Assembly: GCA_003135135.1 (NCBI GenBank)
Contig: PLDK01000029.1
Coordinates: 20,711-84,710, forward strand
DNA from: Deltaproteobacteria bacterium
Lineage (GTDB): Bacteria; Desulfobacterota; Binatia; Binatales; Binataceae
Length of the DNA: 64,000 nucleotides
Direction: 5' to 3'
The notes under the pieces are model-generated. The model was not told the DNA's origin. It did no database searches and worked only from the letters and a program-made list of their open reading frames with translations. The translations under genes and the position numbers were made by a program. Below, in pieces: positions 15,353 through 24,430 of this stretch (its first letter is position 1; each line of letters opens with the position of its first letter).

Positions 15353-15754
15353 ATGCGGCCAATAATTCTTAAATGCCCATCATGCGATGGAAATCTGACA
15401 GTCGCGCGCCTGCGATGCCCTGATTGCTCGATCTCCATCGACGGCGAATTCGCCCCGCCCGCCCTGCTCAAGCTCAGCGGTGCGCAAATCGATTTCGTCG
15501 AGGTCTTCATCAAGAACCGCGGCGTAATCCGCGAAGTCGAGCGCGAACTCGGCGTCTCGTACCCGACCGTGCGCGCCCGACTCGACGAAGTCATCACCGC
15601 GCTCGGCTACTCCGTCAAGTCCGCTCCCGAGGCCGCGCCTTCCGACGACGACGGCTCGCGGCGCCGCTCGGTCCTGGCCGATCTGAAGGGCGGCAAGCTC
15701 ACCCCCGAAGAAGCGCTCGCTGCGCTCAACGAGCCCCGCGCAAAAGACGACTGA
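15353..15754 (+). CDS. DUF2089-family zinc-ribbon/HTH protein
   Basis: A 133-residue protein with an N-terminal zinc ribbon (LKCPSCDGNLTVARLRCPDC), a helical region FVEVFIKNRGVIREVERELGVSYPTVRARL that reads as a helix-turn-helix, and a C-terminal short helical SHOCT-like unit (LKGGKLTPEEALAALN). This is the architecture of DUF2089 regulators. The frame extends upstream to 15293, but 15353 starts the conserved part and lies at the predicted transcription start. It is followed after 55 A-rich bases by the beta-solenoid gene, which ends in a similar C-terminal helical unit; the pair is probably co-transcribed and co-functional. Confidence 0.85.
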   Translation: MRPIILKCPSCDGNLTVARLRCPDCSISIDGEFAPPALLKLSGAQIDFVEVFIKNRGVIREVERELGVSYPTVRARLDEVITALGYSVKSAPEAAPSDDDGSRRRSVLADLKGGKLTPEEALAALNEPRAKDD

Positions 15755-15809
15755 GCAAGTGAAAAACTAAAAAAGTGAAAAATGAAAAAATCAAAGGAGG
15801 AAATCCGCC

Positions 15810-17534
15810 ATGGCCATCTCGACGCTCGAAGGAGTTGAATCAATCCGCATCCTGCGCGCAGCCGGAAATCTGAAAATCACCGGCGTCGGCGCCGATCATG
15901 CCGCCGTCGAGATCGATTCGAACACCGCGCCGGATATCACTCGCGACGCCGGCGTCGCCGAAGTGACGCTGCGCGACAACGCCGCCGTCACGGTCCCCGC
16001 CGGTGTCGCCGTCGAAATCGAAGATCTCGCCGGCAACCTCGACGTCTCCGATCTCGCCACCCCCTTCGTCGTCAAGCGCGTTCGCGGCAATCTCCACGCG
16101 CGCCGCCTCGGCGCCATCTCCATTGGCGACACCGTCAGCGGCAACGTCTCCATCAAGGAAGCCGGTTCGGTTGAAGGCCTCAAAGTCCGCGGTGCGCTCT
16201 CGGTCGAATCCGCGCGCGCGGTCACCTTCAGCCTGGTCGCCGGCGAATTCGATTGCCGCGCCATCGACGGCGAAGTCGCGATCGAAAAAATCGCCGGCGG
16301 TGCGCGGCTGCGTGGCCTGCGCGCGCCGTTCATCGCCCGCGTCGTCGGTGGACATCTCGAAATCGAAGACGCCGCCCACGTCGAAGCCGGCGTCGTCGGC
16401 GGCAAAGTGCGCGCCGCCAACCTGTCCGGCGGAGTCCGGATTGGCAAAATAGGCGGCAAGCTCGCGGCCGACAGCGTCGCCGGCGAAATCGCAGTGGGCT
16501 TTGTCGACGGCAGCGTGCGTATCGCCCGCCTCGGCGGCGCGCTCAATCTCGAGGATGTGGGCGGCGCGGTCTATCTCGCCGGTCCGTTTCCGGCCGATAA
16601 AACCTGGAGCGTTAGAAGCCGTGGACGGGTCAACGTCGAGGTGGACGCCAACGCTTCGCTCGAGCTCGACGCCGCCGCGGGATGGGGCCGAATCCGCACC
16701 TACGGCGTCGACGCCGCGGGGCTTGAGCGCCTCGGCCGCAATCACGTTCACGGTCCGATCGGTCCCGACCCGATCTTGGGCGCGCGCCTGAAACTTGCCG
16801 TCGAGACTCGCGGCGCCGACGTGATTGTCGCCAGCGCCGACGCGCGCGAGCGCGATTTCTCCGGCCGCGGCTACCGCTCGCGCATGGGCGGCTCATTCTC
16901 CGCCCCGTTCGAGGATCTCGCCGGCGAGCTTGGCGGCGAGATTCCCGCCTTTGTGCGCAGCGTGCTCGACGCCGCCGGCCAGTTCGTTGCCGAGAGCGGC
17001 GGGATGTCCAGCACCATCGTGCGCGAAGTTACCCGCGACGTGAAACGCAGCGTCAGCGAGGGACTCCGCGAAGTCGAGCGTGCGGTCTCCGAAATCCAGG
17101 AGTCGATCCCCGGCGATGTCGGCGATCGGCTCGGCAAGCTTGGCAAGGAAGTCGGCGACCTGGTGGCCGACGCCGTGCGCGGCGGTTCGCGCGAGGCCCG
17201 CCATGAGATGCGCGAGCGGGTGCGCCAGGCCGCGCGCGAGATGCGCGACAAGATCCGCGAAGCCGCGCGCAACGTGCGCAACCGTTCGCATGATCAGGCC
17301 GGCGGCACTACTCAGTCCACTACTCAATCAACTACTCAGTCCACCGCTGAAAAGCCGGCCTCTGATAGTCAGGCGGCCCGGTTCACGCCAGGCGCGACTG
17401 AAAAACTCGGTCGCGACGACGCGATCCTTGAAATTCTCGCCGCCGTGAAAGATGGCCGCCTCGAGCCCGACGAGGCCGACGATCTCATCAACGCCTGGAT
17501 GGAGGTTTCCCGCGACGCCGACGCCCGCCGCTGA
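15810..17534 (+). CDS. Beta-solenoid (DUF4097-like) protein with amphipathic helical and SHOCT-like tail
   Basis: A 574-residue protein with a very strong ribosome site (AAAGGAGG). Residues 1 to about 320 are short repeating strands (for example GNLHARRLGAISIGDTVSGNVSIKEAG) of the DUF4097/bactofilin-like right-handed beta-helix type. Residues about 370-490 are long amphipathic helices rich in Arg/Glu (REMRDKIREAARNVRN), a likely coiled coil. A Thr/Gln/Ser linker follows (TTQSTTQSTTQST), then a final module DDAILEILAAVKDGRLEPDEADDLINAW, close to the SHOCT-like end of the upstream DUF2089 protein. No signal peptide, so it is probably a cytoplasmic scaffold. Exact function unknown. Confidence 0.75.
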   Translation: MAISTLEGVESIRILRAAGNLKITGVGADHAAVEIDSNTAPDITRDAGVAEVTLRDNAAVTVPAGVAVEIEDLAGNLDVSDLATPFVVKRVRGNLHARRLGAISIGDTVSGNVSIKEAGSVEGLKVRGALSVESARAVTFSLVAGEFDCRAIDGEVAIEKIAGGARLRGLRAPFIARVVGGHLEIEDAAHVEAGVVGGKVRAANLSGGVRIGKIGGKLAADSVAGEIAVGFVDGSVRIARLGGALNLEDVGGAVYLAGPFPADKTWSVRSRGRVNVEVDANASLELDAAAGWGRIRTYGVDAAGLERLGRNHVHGPIGPDPILGARLKLAVETRGADVIVASADARERDFSGRGYRSRMGGSFSAPFEDLAGELGGEIPAFVRSVLDAAGQFVAESGGMSSTIVREVTRDVKRSVSEGLREVERAVSEIQESIPGDVGDRLGKLGKEVGDLVADAVRGGSREARHEMRERVRQAAREMRDKIREAARNVRNRSHDQAGGTTQSTTQSTTQSTAEKPASDSQAARFTPGATEKLGRDDAILEILAAVKDGRLEPDEADDLINAWMEVSRDADARR

Positions 17535-17650
17535 CGCGGTCCAGTCGCGCCGGTGCAACGGGCGCTTGGCCGGCGCAGGCCCCCCTCGTGGCGCTTTGGC
17601 AGGGATGCGTCTTGCGCTAGATTGCCCGCAGCGGAGCCGATCCTCGTCGA

Positions 17651-18889
17651 TTGCAGTTGTGGGGGAGACTCGCGCGCAGCTTAGTGGGTAGTTCGATACT
17701 CGACTTCTTCAGACGAGCGCCGTGGCTCACACGCCGGCGCCTCGTCGTATATCCGAAACTGTTCCTCACGGTTTACCTCGTAAGCGCCATCGCCTGGCTG
17801 ATGTCGAGCAAGGGTCTCGTCGATCCCGCCGGGCATCCCATCGGCGCCGACTTCATCGACCCGTGGTCTGCCTCCTGGCTGACGCTCCACGGCGCTCCGG
17901 CCGCCGTTTACGACGTCGCACGCCTGTGGTCCGTCGAACGCTGGGCGGTCGCCGACCCGGCGGTTGGCTTCGCCGGCTTTCACTACCCGCCGATGTATCT
18001 GCTGGCAATCTTGCCGCTCGCACTTGCGCCGTACGTCTGGTCTTTGCTCGCATGGACCGCGGCAACCTTCGCCGCTTATCTCGGGGTCATGTGGAAGATC
18101 GATCCCGAGCGCGATTCGCTTTGGCTGGCGATCGCTTTTCCCGGCGCGATGGTCAACCTGACCAACGGGCAGAATGGATTTATCACTCTCGGCTTGCTCG
18201 GAGCCGCCCTGCTGACGCTTGAGCGCCGCCCGATTCTCGCCGGCGTGATGTTCGGGCTGATGAGTTACAAGCCGCAATACGGCGCGCTCGTGCCGATATT
18301 TCTGCTCGCCACCGGCCGCTGGCGCGCGATCGGATCGGCGTCGCTCACGGTGGTATTGTTCGCAGCTCTGTCGCTGGCGATATTCGGTGAGCAAAGCTGG
18401 CAGGCTTTTTTTACCAGCGTCAGCTTCACCCGCCATGTCGTGCTCGAGCAGGGCGGCAGTGGATTCGAGAAACTGCAGAGCGCGTTTGCGGCCGCGCGCC
18501 TGTGGGGAGTCGGCGTCGCGACAGCTTATGCCTTCCAGGCCGCGGTAAGCTTGACAACCGCGCTCTCCCTCATCTGGATATGCCGCCGAACCGCCAAATT
18601 TGAGCTTCACGCCGCCGCGCTCGCAACCGCCATTTTGCTGGTGACGCCCTACATGATGGACTACGACCTGGTCGTGCTTGCGCTGCCCATTGCATGGGTT
18701 GCCATTGAAGGGCGGCGCTCGGGTTTCCTCCCGTGGGAAAAATCGCTGCTCGCATTCGTATGGCTCCTGCCGCTGTTCGCGCGCTCACTGGCCGGTCACG
18801 CGATGATTCCAATCGCACCGCTTGCGATGCTGTTGCTGATGGCCGACATCGCGCGGCGCGCGCAGTTGCCCGCCCCCGCACCGGGGTAG
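17651..18889 (+). CDS. GT87-type (DUF2029) membrane glycosyltransferase
   Basis: The 412-residue protein has about ten to twelve hydrophobic helices and the DUF2029 pattern: an early periplasmic loop GADFIDPWSASWLTLHGAPAAVYD, then FHYPPMYLLAILPLAL and the NGQNGFITLGLL segment. Family members are alpha-mannosyl or arabinosyl transferases that use polyprenyl-phosphate sugars. The start is a TTG at 17651 without a clear Shine-Dalgarno, so the N-terminus is uncertain by some residues. It stands alone between the solenoid gene and a small membrane protein. The sugar and acceptor are unknown. Confidence 0.75.
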   Translation: MQLWGRLARSLVGSSILDFFRRAPWLTRRRLVVYPKLFLTVYLVSAIAWLMSSKGLVDPAGHPIGADFIDPWSASWLTLHGAPAAVYDVARLWSVERWAVADPAVGFAGFHYPPMYLLAILPLALAPYVWSLLAWTAATFAAYLGVMWKIDPERDSLWLAIAFPGAMVNLTNGQNGFITLGLLGAALLTLERRPILAGVMFGLMSYKPQYGALVPIFLLATGRWRAIGSASLTVVLFAALSLAIFGEQSWQAFFTSVSFTRHVVLEQGGSGFEKLQSAFAAARLWGVGVATAYAFQAAVSLTTALSLIWICRRTAKFELHAAALATAILLVTPYMMDYDLVVLALPIAWVAIEGRRSGFLPWEKSLLAFVWLLPLFARSLAGHAMIPIAPLAMLLLMADIARRAQLPAPAPG

Positions 18890-19027
18890 AATGTCGTTGA
18901 GCTTGGACATTTCGGCTCATCAAGGTCCTTTGGCGGCGAAGTTCCGTTCTCTATCTTTATCCTGTCGGGATTCCGATAATCGGCTGGGCGCTGATTGGCG
19001 CGATTGTCAGTGAAGGAGGGCGCGTGC

Positions 19028-19645
19028 GTGGCGGAGGATAAGAAACTTTCGGGCGTTGTAATCGGCCTGATGGCGTTCGGGCCCTTCGTCCTCTACGGCT
19101 TTGCTTCCGGCGCCAATCACTGGCGCGTGGCGACCGGCGGCGGGTTAATCCTCTGTCTGGTATTTATCGCCGTGCGGCTGCGCCACCGTATCCCCGTCAG
19201 ACTGATGGACTGGACCGGGCTCGGCTTCTTCGCGATCGCCTCAGTCCTGGCGATAGGGCTGCACTCGGCCGCGTTTCCGATTTACAACGTGGTCGTCATC
19301 TGGTCATGCTTCGCGGTTGCGGCGTGGAGCTCGATCGCGATCGGCCATCCGTTCACCGCCGCCTACGCCCGCGAAAACACGCCGCCCGAATTCTGGGTTC
19401 ATCCGGTCTTCATCCGGCTCAATCTGGTGATGACTCTTGTCTGGTGCGGATTGATGACCGTCAACGTCGGCTTCGCTGTCACAGGTGTCGTCATCGGCGG
19501 CAACTTCGGCAAGCTGGTACCAGGATTTGCGCTGCCGACGGCATTGTTGATTGCCGGGTTCGTCTTCAACAGTCGTTTTCCCGCCCGCTACCTGGCGCGA
19601 GCCGGTGACCTCGGCGGCGGCGCAAGCCCGGCGGTTCCCGGGTAG
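19028..19645 (+). CDS. Small polytopic membrane protein
   Basis: A 205-residue protein with about six hydrophobic segments (GLMAFGPFVLYGF, GLILCLVFIAV, GLGFFAIASVLAIGL, VVVIWSCFAVAAW, and two more). I chose GTG 19028 because AAGGAGGG lies 7 bases upstream; the open frame reaches 18995 without such support. No known domain. The spacing of helices resembles small seven-helix or intracellular-septation-like membrane proteins, but I cannot assign it. It converges on the TetR gene at 19747. Confidence 0.65.
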   Translation: MAEDKKLSGVVIGLMAFGPFVLYGFASGANHWRVATGGGLILCLVFIAVRLRHRIPVRLMDWTGLGFFAIASVLAIGLHSAAFPIYNVVVIWSCFAVAAWSSIAIGHPFTAAYARENTPPEFWVHPVFIRLNLVMTLVWCGLMTVNVGFAVTGVVIGGNFGKLVPGFALPTALLIAGFVFNSRFPARYLARAGDLGGGASPAVPG

Positions 19646-19746
19646 GGAGTTTCGCTTTCGGGTAAGCGCGGGCGAAGCCGGCAAGCGCGATCGCCGCGAT
19701 GAGAATTCGCCCAGTGGAGAAATTGTACGGCGCCCGGGCGGCGCGG

Positions 19747-20358
19747 CTACAGCTTCACAGTTTTGAGCGCGTCCAGGATTCTTGCCGTCAGCTTCGGGTT
19801 CATCGTCTGACCCTTGAGCGTCATCGCTTCGAGGATCAGGAACACGATTTGCGGGATCAGTTCGTAGTCGGCGCCGGCCGCGTCGGGACTCGGGAACAGT
19901 TCCTTGTAGGATTGACCGATGAATTCCGACATCCGGTCGTTCGCTGCGCGCACCGACTCGCGCAGATACAAATCGGTACGGCTCGCGACCACCAGTTCGA
20001 GCCACGCGGTCGCCAGCCGGCCGTTGGCAATCTCCCACAGCAAATCGATCGCCATGGCCCGCCGATCGTTCTCATTGGTCAGCCGGCTGACCTTCTCCTT
20101 CATCTCGCCGAACATCAACTCGAAGAGGTGCTCGATCGCGCTGGTGAGCAATTCCTCTTTCTTGGGGAAATGGTAGAGCTGCGCGCCGCGCGAAAGGCCG
20201 GCGCGCTCCGCGATTTCGGAAGTCGTCGTGTTCGCATAGCCGCGATCGATCAGGCACACAATCGCCGCGTCGAGCAGGCGGCGCCGCGTTTCCGCGGTTT
20301 TCTCTTCCTGCGTCAGTCGCGGCCTGAAACTGCTTCCGGTTGGTGAAGAGGCGCCCAT
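19747..20358 (-). CDS. TetR/AcrR-family transcriptional regulator
   Basis: A 203-residue regulator. The N-terminal HTH spans about residues 25-72 (TRRRLLDAAIVCLIDRGYAN, TTTSEIAERAGLSRGAQLYHF) with the usual PKKEELLTSAIEHLFEL extension. The rest is the helical ligand-binding and dimerisation domain, which is not conserved enough to predict a ligand. It is divergent from the hotdog-fold gene at 20662 across a 300-base repeat-containing interval, so it could regulate that gene and itself. No clear palindromic operator was recognised. Confidence 0.9.
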   Translation of the reverse strand: MGASSPTGSSFRPRLTQEEKTAETRRRLLDAAIVCLIDRGYANTTTSEIAERAGLSRGAQLYHFPKKEELLTSAIEHLFELMFGEMKEKVSRLTNENDRRAMAIDLLWEIANGRLATAWLELVVASRTDLYLRESVRAANDRMSEFIGQSYKELFPSPDAAGADYELIPQIVFLILEAMTLKGQTMNPKLTARILDALKTVKL

Positions 20359-20359
20359 C

Positions 20360-20530
20360 GCGGCGACAATCGTAGCAGACCCGCAATCGCGATCAAGGAA
20401 GCTCTGTCCGAATCGAATCGATCGTCAAGACGTTTACCCGCGATATCGGCATTTCAGGCGATCTGAAGCCGGCAGCGCACGACGCCGCGAAAATCCGCCG
20501 TAGACGCGCAAGCAAGCGGCAAATGCGCAG
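20360..20530. repeat. Dispersed repeat, complete copy (parts A and B contiguous)
   Basis: Part A (20360-20393 and 20439-20468) matches 25751-25820; both contain CGTAGCAG, CCCGCAA and TCGGCATTTCAGG. Part B (20459-20530) matches 24280-24355; both contain CGCACGACGCCG and AAGCGGCAAATG. Here A and B are joined, while at 24-26 kb they flank the membrane-protein pseudogene in the opposite order. This fills most of the interval between TetR and the hotdog gene; I see no ORF in it. Confidence 0.6.
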
Positions 20531-20661
20531 TTGGCGCCCACCTGCGCAGGCCGGAGCCGGACGCGAGCGTCAGCCGGATCGCGACTTGACGATGGGTTGG
20601 GTAAGCGACTACGAATCGGATGTTTGCAAAGTCAAAATGGAAATTCCGGGGATCTGATACC

Positions 20662-21159
20662 GTGAGCACACCTTCGAAGCTTGAACTCGAGCGCTTCGTC
20701 TCGACGTTTCCATATTCGAGCGAGGCATTCCTGGTCGACGAGGTGCTGTCTGTCGACCTCGCGCAGCGAGAGATCGAAGCGCGTATGGACACGACGCGCT
20801 CGCTGCCCGTCGGGCGGTATCAAGTGGGCGATCCGGGCGTCCATCCTCGGCACGTATCGGGGCCCGACCTTATACTGCTGACCGGCAACCTCGGATGCCT
20901 TCACGGCTACTTCCTGCACGGCTGTCGTTGGGAGGAGGGATGGGTCGGGTTCGGCAACCGCATCCATCGTGCTGATTTCCGAAGTCTGGTAACCATTGGA
21001 CCGCCGCTGCGGCTCCATTCCAAAGAGACCAAGGTCCGCGAAGGGCCGAAGCGGGTTGTGCTGCGCTTCGAGTTTCGCTTCTGGCAGGAGGAGCGGCTGG
21101 TCTACTTTGGCGACCAGTCGGCAATCTTCGTTAAAGGTCGGGAGTTCGAGGGAGATTAG
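20662..21159 (+). CDS. Hotdog-fold protein, FabA/FabZ-like
   Basis: A 165-residue protein (start GTG 20662). The first half, FPYSSEAFLVDEVLSVDLAQREIEARMDT, is the typical opening of FabA/FabZ and related hotdog dehydratases. LPVGRYQVGDPGVHPRHVSGPDLILLTGNLGCLHGY occupies the place of the catalytic HFP..P..PG helix region, but that motif is not preserved exactly (HP in place of HFP). GFGNRIHRADFRSLVTIGPPLRLH matches the beta-strand with F...V.PGD. It is therefore probably an acyl-thioester-binding protein, possibly with altered or lost dehydratase activity. Its divergent neighbour is TetR. Confidence 0.6.
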   Translation: MSTPSKLELERFVSTFPYSSEAFLVDEVLSVDLAQREIEARMDTTRSLPVGRYQVGDPGVHPRHVSGPDLILLTGNLGCLHGYFLHGCRWEEGWVGFGNRIHRADFRSLVTIGPPLRLHSKETKVREGPKRVVLRFEFRFWQEERLVYFGDQSAIFVKGREFEGD

Positions 21160-21245
21160 CCGGCGCTCTTATTAACCCTGCCCCGCAGCACGCCCTGGCA
21201 CGCCGGAACCATCGCATCACCGCTTCCGCGCGTCTTGCGTATAAC

Positions 21246-21590
21246 CTAATTCACCTTGAGGTCGGCGGCCGCGACGCACCGTTGCTGCATCGACGGCGGA
21301 CCGGGGAATATAGGGTTATCTTCCTGTAAAAGATTTTTGCCGCGCTGAGCTTCACACTGCGGATAGGTATCGAAAACGCCAATCCCCGACCACTGTGAAA
21401 ACGGCGTGTCGAAGTCGGCGACCTTGCCCCACTTGGTGCAATTATCCATACGCTTATTGGATCCAATCCATGCGTCGAATATCCGGCCCTCAAAGCCTCC
21501 AGCGCAGCTGCAGGAGGTTTTCGCAAGGTTCGGCGGCACCATCAGATACCAGCCCACAAGCGCGATAGCGACGGTGTGGCGGACATTCAT
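21246..21590 (-). CDS. Small secreted Cys-containing protein
   Basis: A 114-residue protein with an N-terminal signal (HTVAIALVGWYLMVPPNLAKT) and six Cys in the mature part. The block WGKVADFDTPFSQWSGIGVFDTYPQCEAQRGKNL followed by a C-terminal QQRCVAAADLKVN resembles a group of short secreted proteins with a W..DT...CE core that I have seen in related uncultured lineages; no function is assigned to them. Six Cys would allow disulfides in the periplasm. Start ATG 21590, or GTG 21596. Confidence 0.6.
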   Translation of the reverse strand: MNVRHTVAIALVGWYLMVPPNLAKTSCSCAGGFEGRIFDAWIGSNKRMDNCTKWGKVADFDTPFSQWSGIGVFDTYPQCEAQRGKNLLQEDNPIFPGPPSMQQRCVAAADLKVN

Positions 21591-22020
21591 ACCCACGATT
21601 TAGCAGACTTCCACCCTGCCGATAAATGGCGGAGCGCATCTTCGACAGCTGTGCTCCGGCAGGGGTGACCCCTGGCCGTTGGCACGGCTGGCCACTATTA
21701 AGACCCGTTGGCACGGGAGGCCAGTATTAAGAGAGCGCGCGCGACAACGGAGCGCGGCGTTAACGGTGGGTGCAGGGCTCACCCCTGCCGGCGCGTTGGC
21801 GACTTTTCTAAGCGACATTTGCCACGTCGCTTGCGTCGCTCGAATCTGGCCGACTATCGGAGACACTTTGCAGACACCATCGCGAAAAACCCTGCGCAGA
21901 TGCGCGACTAATGTGGGGCTGCCAGACTGGCAATCTGGTGGCGGAGCCGATTGCGCGTGATTACGAGCGGATGGCGCGCGAGAAGGCGGCGGTGGGCCGC
22001 TCCAGCGCGCAGGCACTCCA
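21591..22020. repeat. Repeat-rich intergenic region with palindromic elements
   Basis: Two copies of the dispersed palindrome lie here (21660-21674, CAGGGGTGACCCCTG; 21772-21788, GCAGGG...CCCTGC). Two tandem copies of CCGTTGGCACGG..GGCCA.TATTAAGA occur at about 21677-21732. The segment 21734-21790 is highly similar to 32875-32930. CGCGAAAA...CTGCGCAGATGCGCG at 21880-21907 recurs at 32964-32993. No gene is recognised. Confidence 0.75.
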
Positions 22021-22180
22021 TCACGGAGAGTATAGCTCCGTGCTGCTGAGACTCCCGTCAACGCCAGGGTTGCCATCGAAGCCGCCGGCGATCAGCACGT
22101 TGCCGTTGGGCAGCAGCGTCGCGGTAGCAATACTACGCGCGGTGTTCATCACCGGCGTCGATGTCGATGGCGCGAAGCTG
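22021..22180 (-). pseudogene. Kelch-repeat gene fragment
   Basis: On the minus strand, SFAPSTSTPVMNTARSIATA followed by TLLPNGNVLIAGG and STELYSP is one clear kelch/galactose-oxidase-type blade. It ends at an in-frame TGA, and upstream it runs into a repeat with CTTCGACTTCG (22188-22232). One blade cannot form a propeller, so this is a remnant of a larger gene, lying just downstream of the intact kelch gene at 22317. Confidence 0.65.
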
Positions 22181-22316
22181 TCCGAGATTCTTCGACTTCG
22201 TTCGCGGTCGCTCACTTCGCTCAGAAAGACAAACCCCCAGTCAAGCGCGTGGTGGGCGGCTTTAAGGCGACGGTCCGCGGACCTAGGGAAATCGCGCGCG
22301 GATAGGTTTTGCCAGA

Positions 22317-23861
22317 TTACTTAGAGGTACTTCGTGCAAGACCCGTCCCCACTGCCGGGACAAAGACTTCGACTGCGTTGGTGGCGGTATCTCCCGCCGC
22401 GTCAATCGCTCCTCCAATCGCCCAGATGCCCGTAGCGAGGGAGGTGTCCATCTCAGACGCCGGAGCGACGAGGGCCGCCAAACCCCATCGCGCCGTCGGC
22501 ATCGGAAGTTGCGGCGTCCAGCTATTGGTGGCCGGGTTGTACGCCTCGACTGAGGCCAGCGGATTGCCGTCCGCGCCACGGCCACCGATCGCGTAGAGCA
22601 AGCCGTTTAAAGCCACGACGGCAAGGTCAGCCCGCGGCGTGAGCATCGGCGCCTCCGTTGACCAGCTATTGGTTGCGGGATTGTAAGCTTCCAGCGTCGC
22701 CAGAGTTTGACTGGAGGCATCGATCCCGCCGGCGGCGTAGATGATGCCGTCGATCACGTCGGCGCCGAGATCCGAACGGGGAGTAATCATCGGAGCGGCG
22801 CTGGTCCAGGAATTCGAGGAAGTGTTGTAGACCTCAAGTACGCCGGTCAGTCCACTGCCGGTGTTGCCGCCCATCACGTAAAACAGTCCGGCGTTGAATG
22901 CGCCGGCGGGAGCGCTTCGCGCCGTCGGCATTGCGGTCAGCGTCGAAAAAGAGATTGGCCAGATCATTTCGGTTAGCGTTGCCACCGGGCCCGAGCCATC
23001 ATCACCCCCTGCCACGTAGAGCAAGGCTGAATCGCCGGGCCCGGGGGCATAGGCAGGGAAGGATTGCGGACTCAGCATCGGGGGCTTCCCCTCCCAGCCG
23101 CCGCTTAACGGCCAGTCGGGGAGTGCCGGCGTACACAAGAGACAGGCGTAGGCCGCTTCCGAGACTCCGCTGCCGGGAATGTAGCCGCCCGCGGCGACAA
23201 CCTCTCCCGGGCTGCCCGCCGCCAAGCCGTAGAGCGAAAGCGGCATTGGCCGTAATTCGAGCCACGCTGGGCCCGGGGTTGGCGTTGGCGTCGGCGTCAT
23301 GCTCGGCGTCGGGGTTGCAGTTACCGTGGCAGTGGCAGTCGACGTCGCCGTGGCAGTCGGGGTCGGCTTCTTCTGCGTGGCTTTGCCCTTCAGCTCGACG
23401 GTCACCGAGGTCGGCCCGGTGGTCGAGCCAGTGCTGATATTGGCGATGCTGATGCTTGCGTCCAGCTTCTTGTCGGCTCCGGTGGGGCTGAACGAAACGT
23501 CAACCTCCTGGGCTATCCCGGCCGGAAGCGTCAGCGTTCCGCCCGCGCCATGAGAAAGTATGGGGGGGAATACAATCGTATAGTCGGAAGCGTCGGTGCC
23601 GGTGGACGCGCCGACGGTTACGGTCATCGGCAGCGTACCTTTGTTGGTGATGCTGAAATGCTTGGTCTCGTAGGTAACTTTGTCGAGGTTGACGTTGAAG
23701 CTCAGCGAGGTGGGTGAAACAGAAAGTTTACTTACTGCTGTCTTGCTGTCCGGCAACGCATCATCCGAATGCGCCAACGCCGGGCGCGCAAACGCGGCCA
23801 GCACAAACAACAGCGAGAAGCTCAAGGTGGCGATGGACCGCGTGAACGAATTGAAGCGCAT
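22317..23861 (-). CDS. Secreted kelch-repeat protein with Thr-Pro linker
   Basis: A 514-residue protein starting at ATG 23861 (MRFNSFTRSIATLSFSLLFV), with a signal peptide cleaved near ALAHS. An N-terminal Ig-like ASH/choice-of-anchor-D-type domain (SVSPTSLSFNVNL to VTVELKGKA) is joined by a Thr/Pro/Ala linker (TPTATATSTATATV) to about five or six kelch blades (YNPATNSWSTEAPMLTPRADLA, LLYAIGG). It resembles the gene at 3784-5976 with the domain order reversed (Ig domain before the propeller). The longer open frame to 24092 has no family features. Probably a secreted or surface adhesion or binding protein; ligand unknown. Confidence 0.8.
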   Translation of the reverse strand: MRFNSFTRSIATLSFSLLFVLAAFARPALAHSDDALPDSKTAVSKLSVSPTSLSFNVNLDKVTYETKHFSITNKGTLPMTVTVGASTGTDASDYTIVFPPILSHGAGGTLTLPAGIAQEVDVSFSPTGADKKLDASISIANISTGSTTGPTSVTVELKGKATQKKPTPTATATSTATATVTATPTPSMTPTPTPTPGPAWLELRPMPLSLYGLAAGSPGEVVAAGGYIPGSGVSEAAYACLLCTPALPDWPLSGGWEGKPPMLSPQSFPAYAPGPGDSALLYVAGGDDGSGPVATLTEMIWPISFSTLTAMPTARSAPAGAFNAGLFYVMGGNTGSGLTGVLEVYNTSSNSWTSAAPMITPRSDLGADVIDGIIYAAGGIDASSQTLATLEAYNPATNSWSTEAPMLTPRADLAVVALNGLLYAIGGRGADGNPLASVEAYNPATNSWTPQLPMPTARWGLAALVAPASEMDTSLATGIWAIGGAIDAAGDTATNAVEVFVPAVGTGLARSTSK

Positions 23862-24430
23862 TGTAAACTGAAAGTTTCCGATTATACGTTCGGTTCGTCG
23901 TGTTGGCAGCTTATATACGCCCACAGAGCAAGTTTTCCAAGCGTCTGTTCTCGCGCGGGACGCGGTCTGCTGCCGAAGTGTATCTGGCCCGAAACAATCG
24001 CCCCGCTCGTCCGAAAAAAGTGTCTCGAGAGTGTCTGAGGCGAGCAAATCCGATACGATGCGAGGGCTCCACGATTTGGGAAACCCTCGCATTTCCTATC
24101 CAATCCGATGCGAGCCGATGCCGTAAGATGCCCCCGACCACCTTAGCAATCTGGTGCCTTCGACAATCTAATATTGCTCCCGCGAGGGACAGCGGACCAC
24201 GTGAACACCGCTCAGATCGCTGCCAAACGACTGCCGATCACGACCGAACAGGACCGGACCGGCAAAAAAGAGCATGGGGCTGATATGAACTCAGAATCGC
24301 ACGACGCCGTGGCAATCCGGCGCAGATGCGGATGGAAGCGGCAAATGGGCAGGTGTTGTGATACTGTCCTCGCCGAGAGGAGCATGGAGAGCGGATTGGC
24401 GAAGCCGTATACCTCTGCGGGACCTTCGTA
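23862..24430. other. Intergenic region with hairpin and repeat part B
   Basis: 570 bases between divergent transcription units. A stem ATGCGAGGG (24058-24066) pairs with CCCTCGCAT (24084-24092) around a 17-nt loop, with the related AATCCGATGCGAGC nearby (about 24102). Part B of the dispersed repeat is at 24280-24355. No gene or tRNA is seen. The hairpin may be a regulatory or processing signal for the kelch gene, but no function can be assigned. Confidence 0.5.
24280..24355. repeat. Dispersed repeat, part B
   Basis: This matches 20459-20530, sharing GAT.TGAA, CGCACGACGCCG, AATCCG.CG and AAGCGGCAAATG. Confidence 0.6.
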
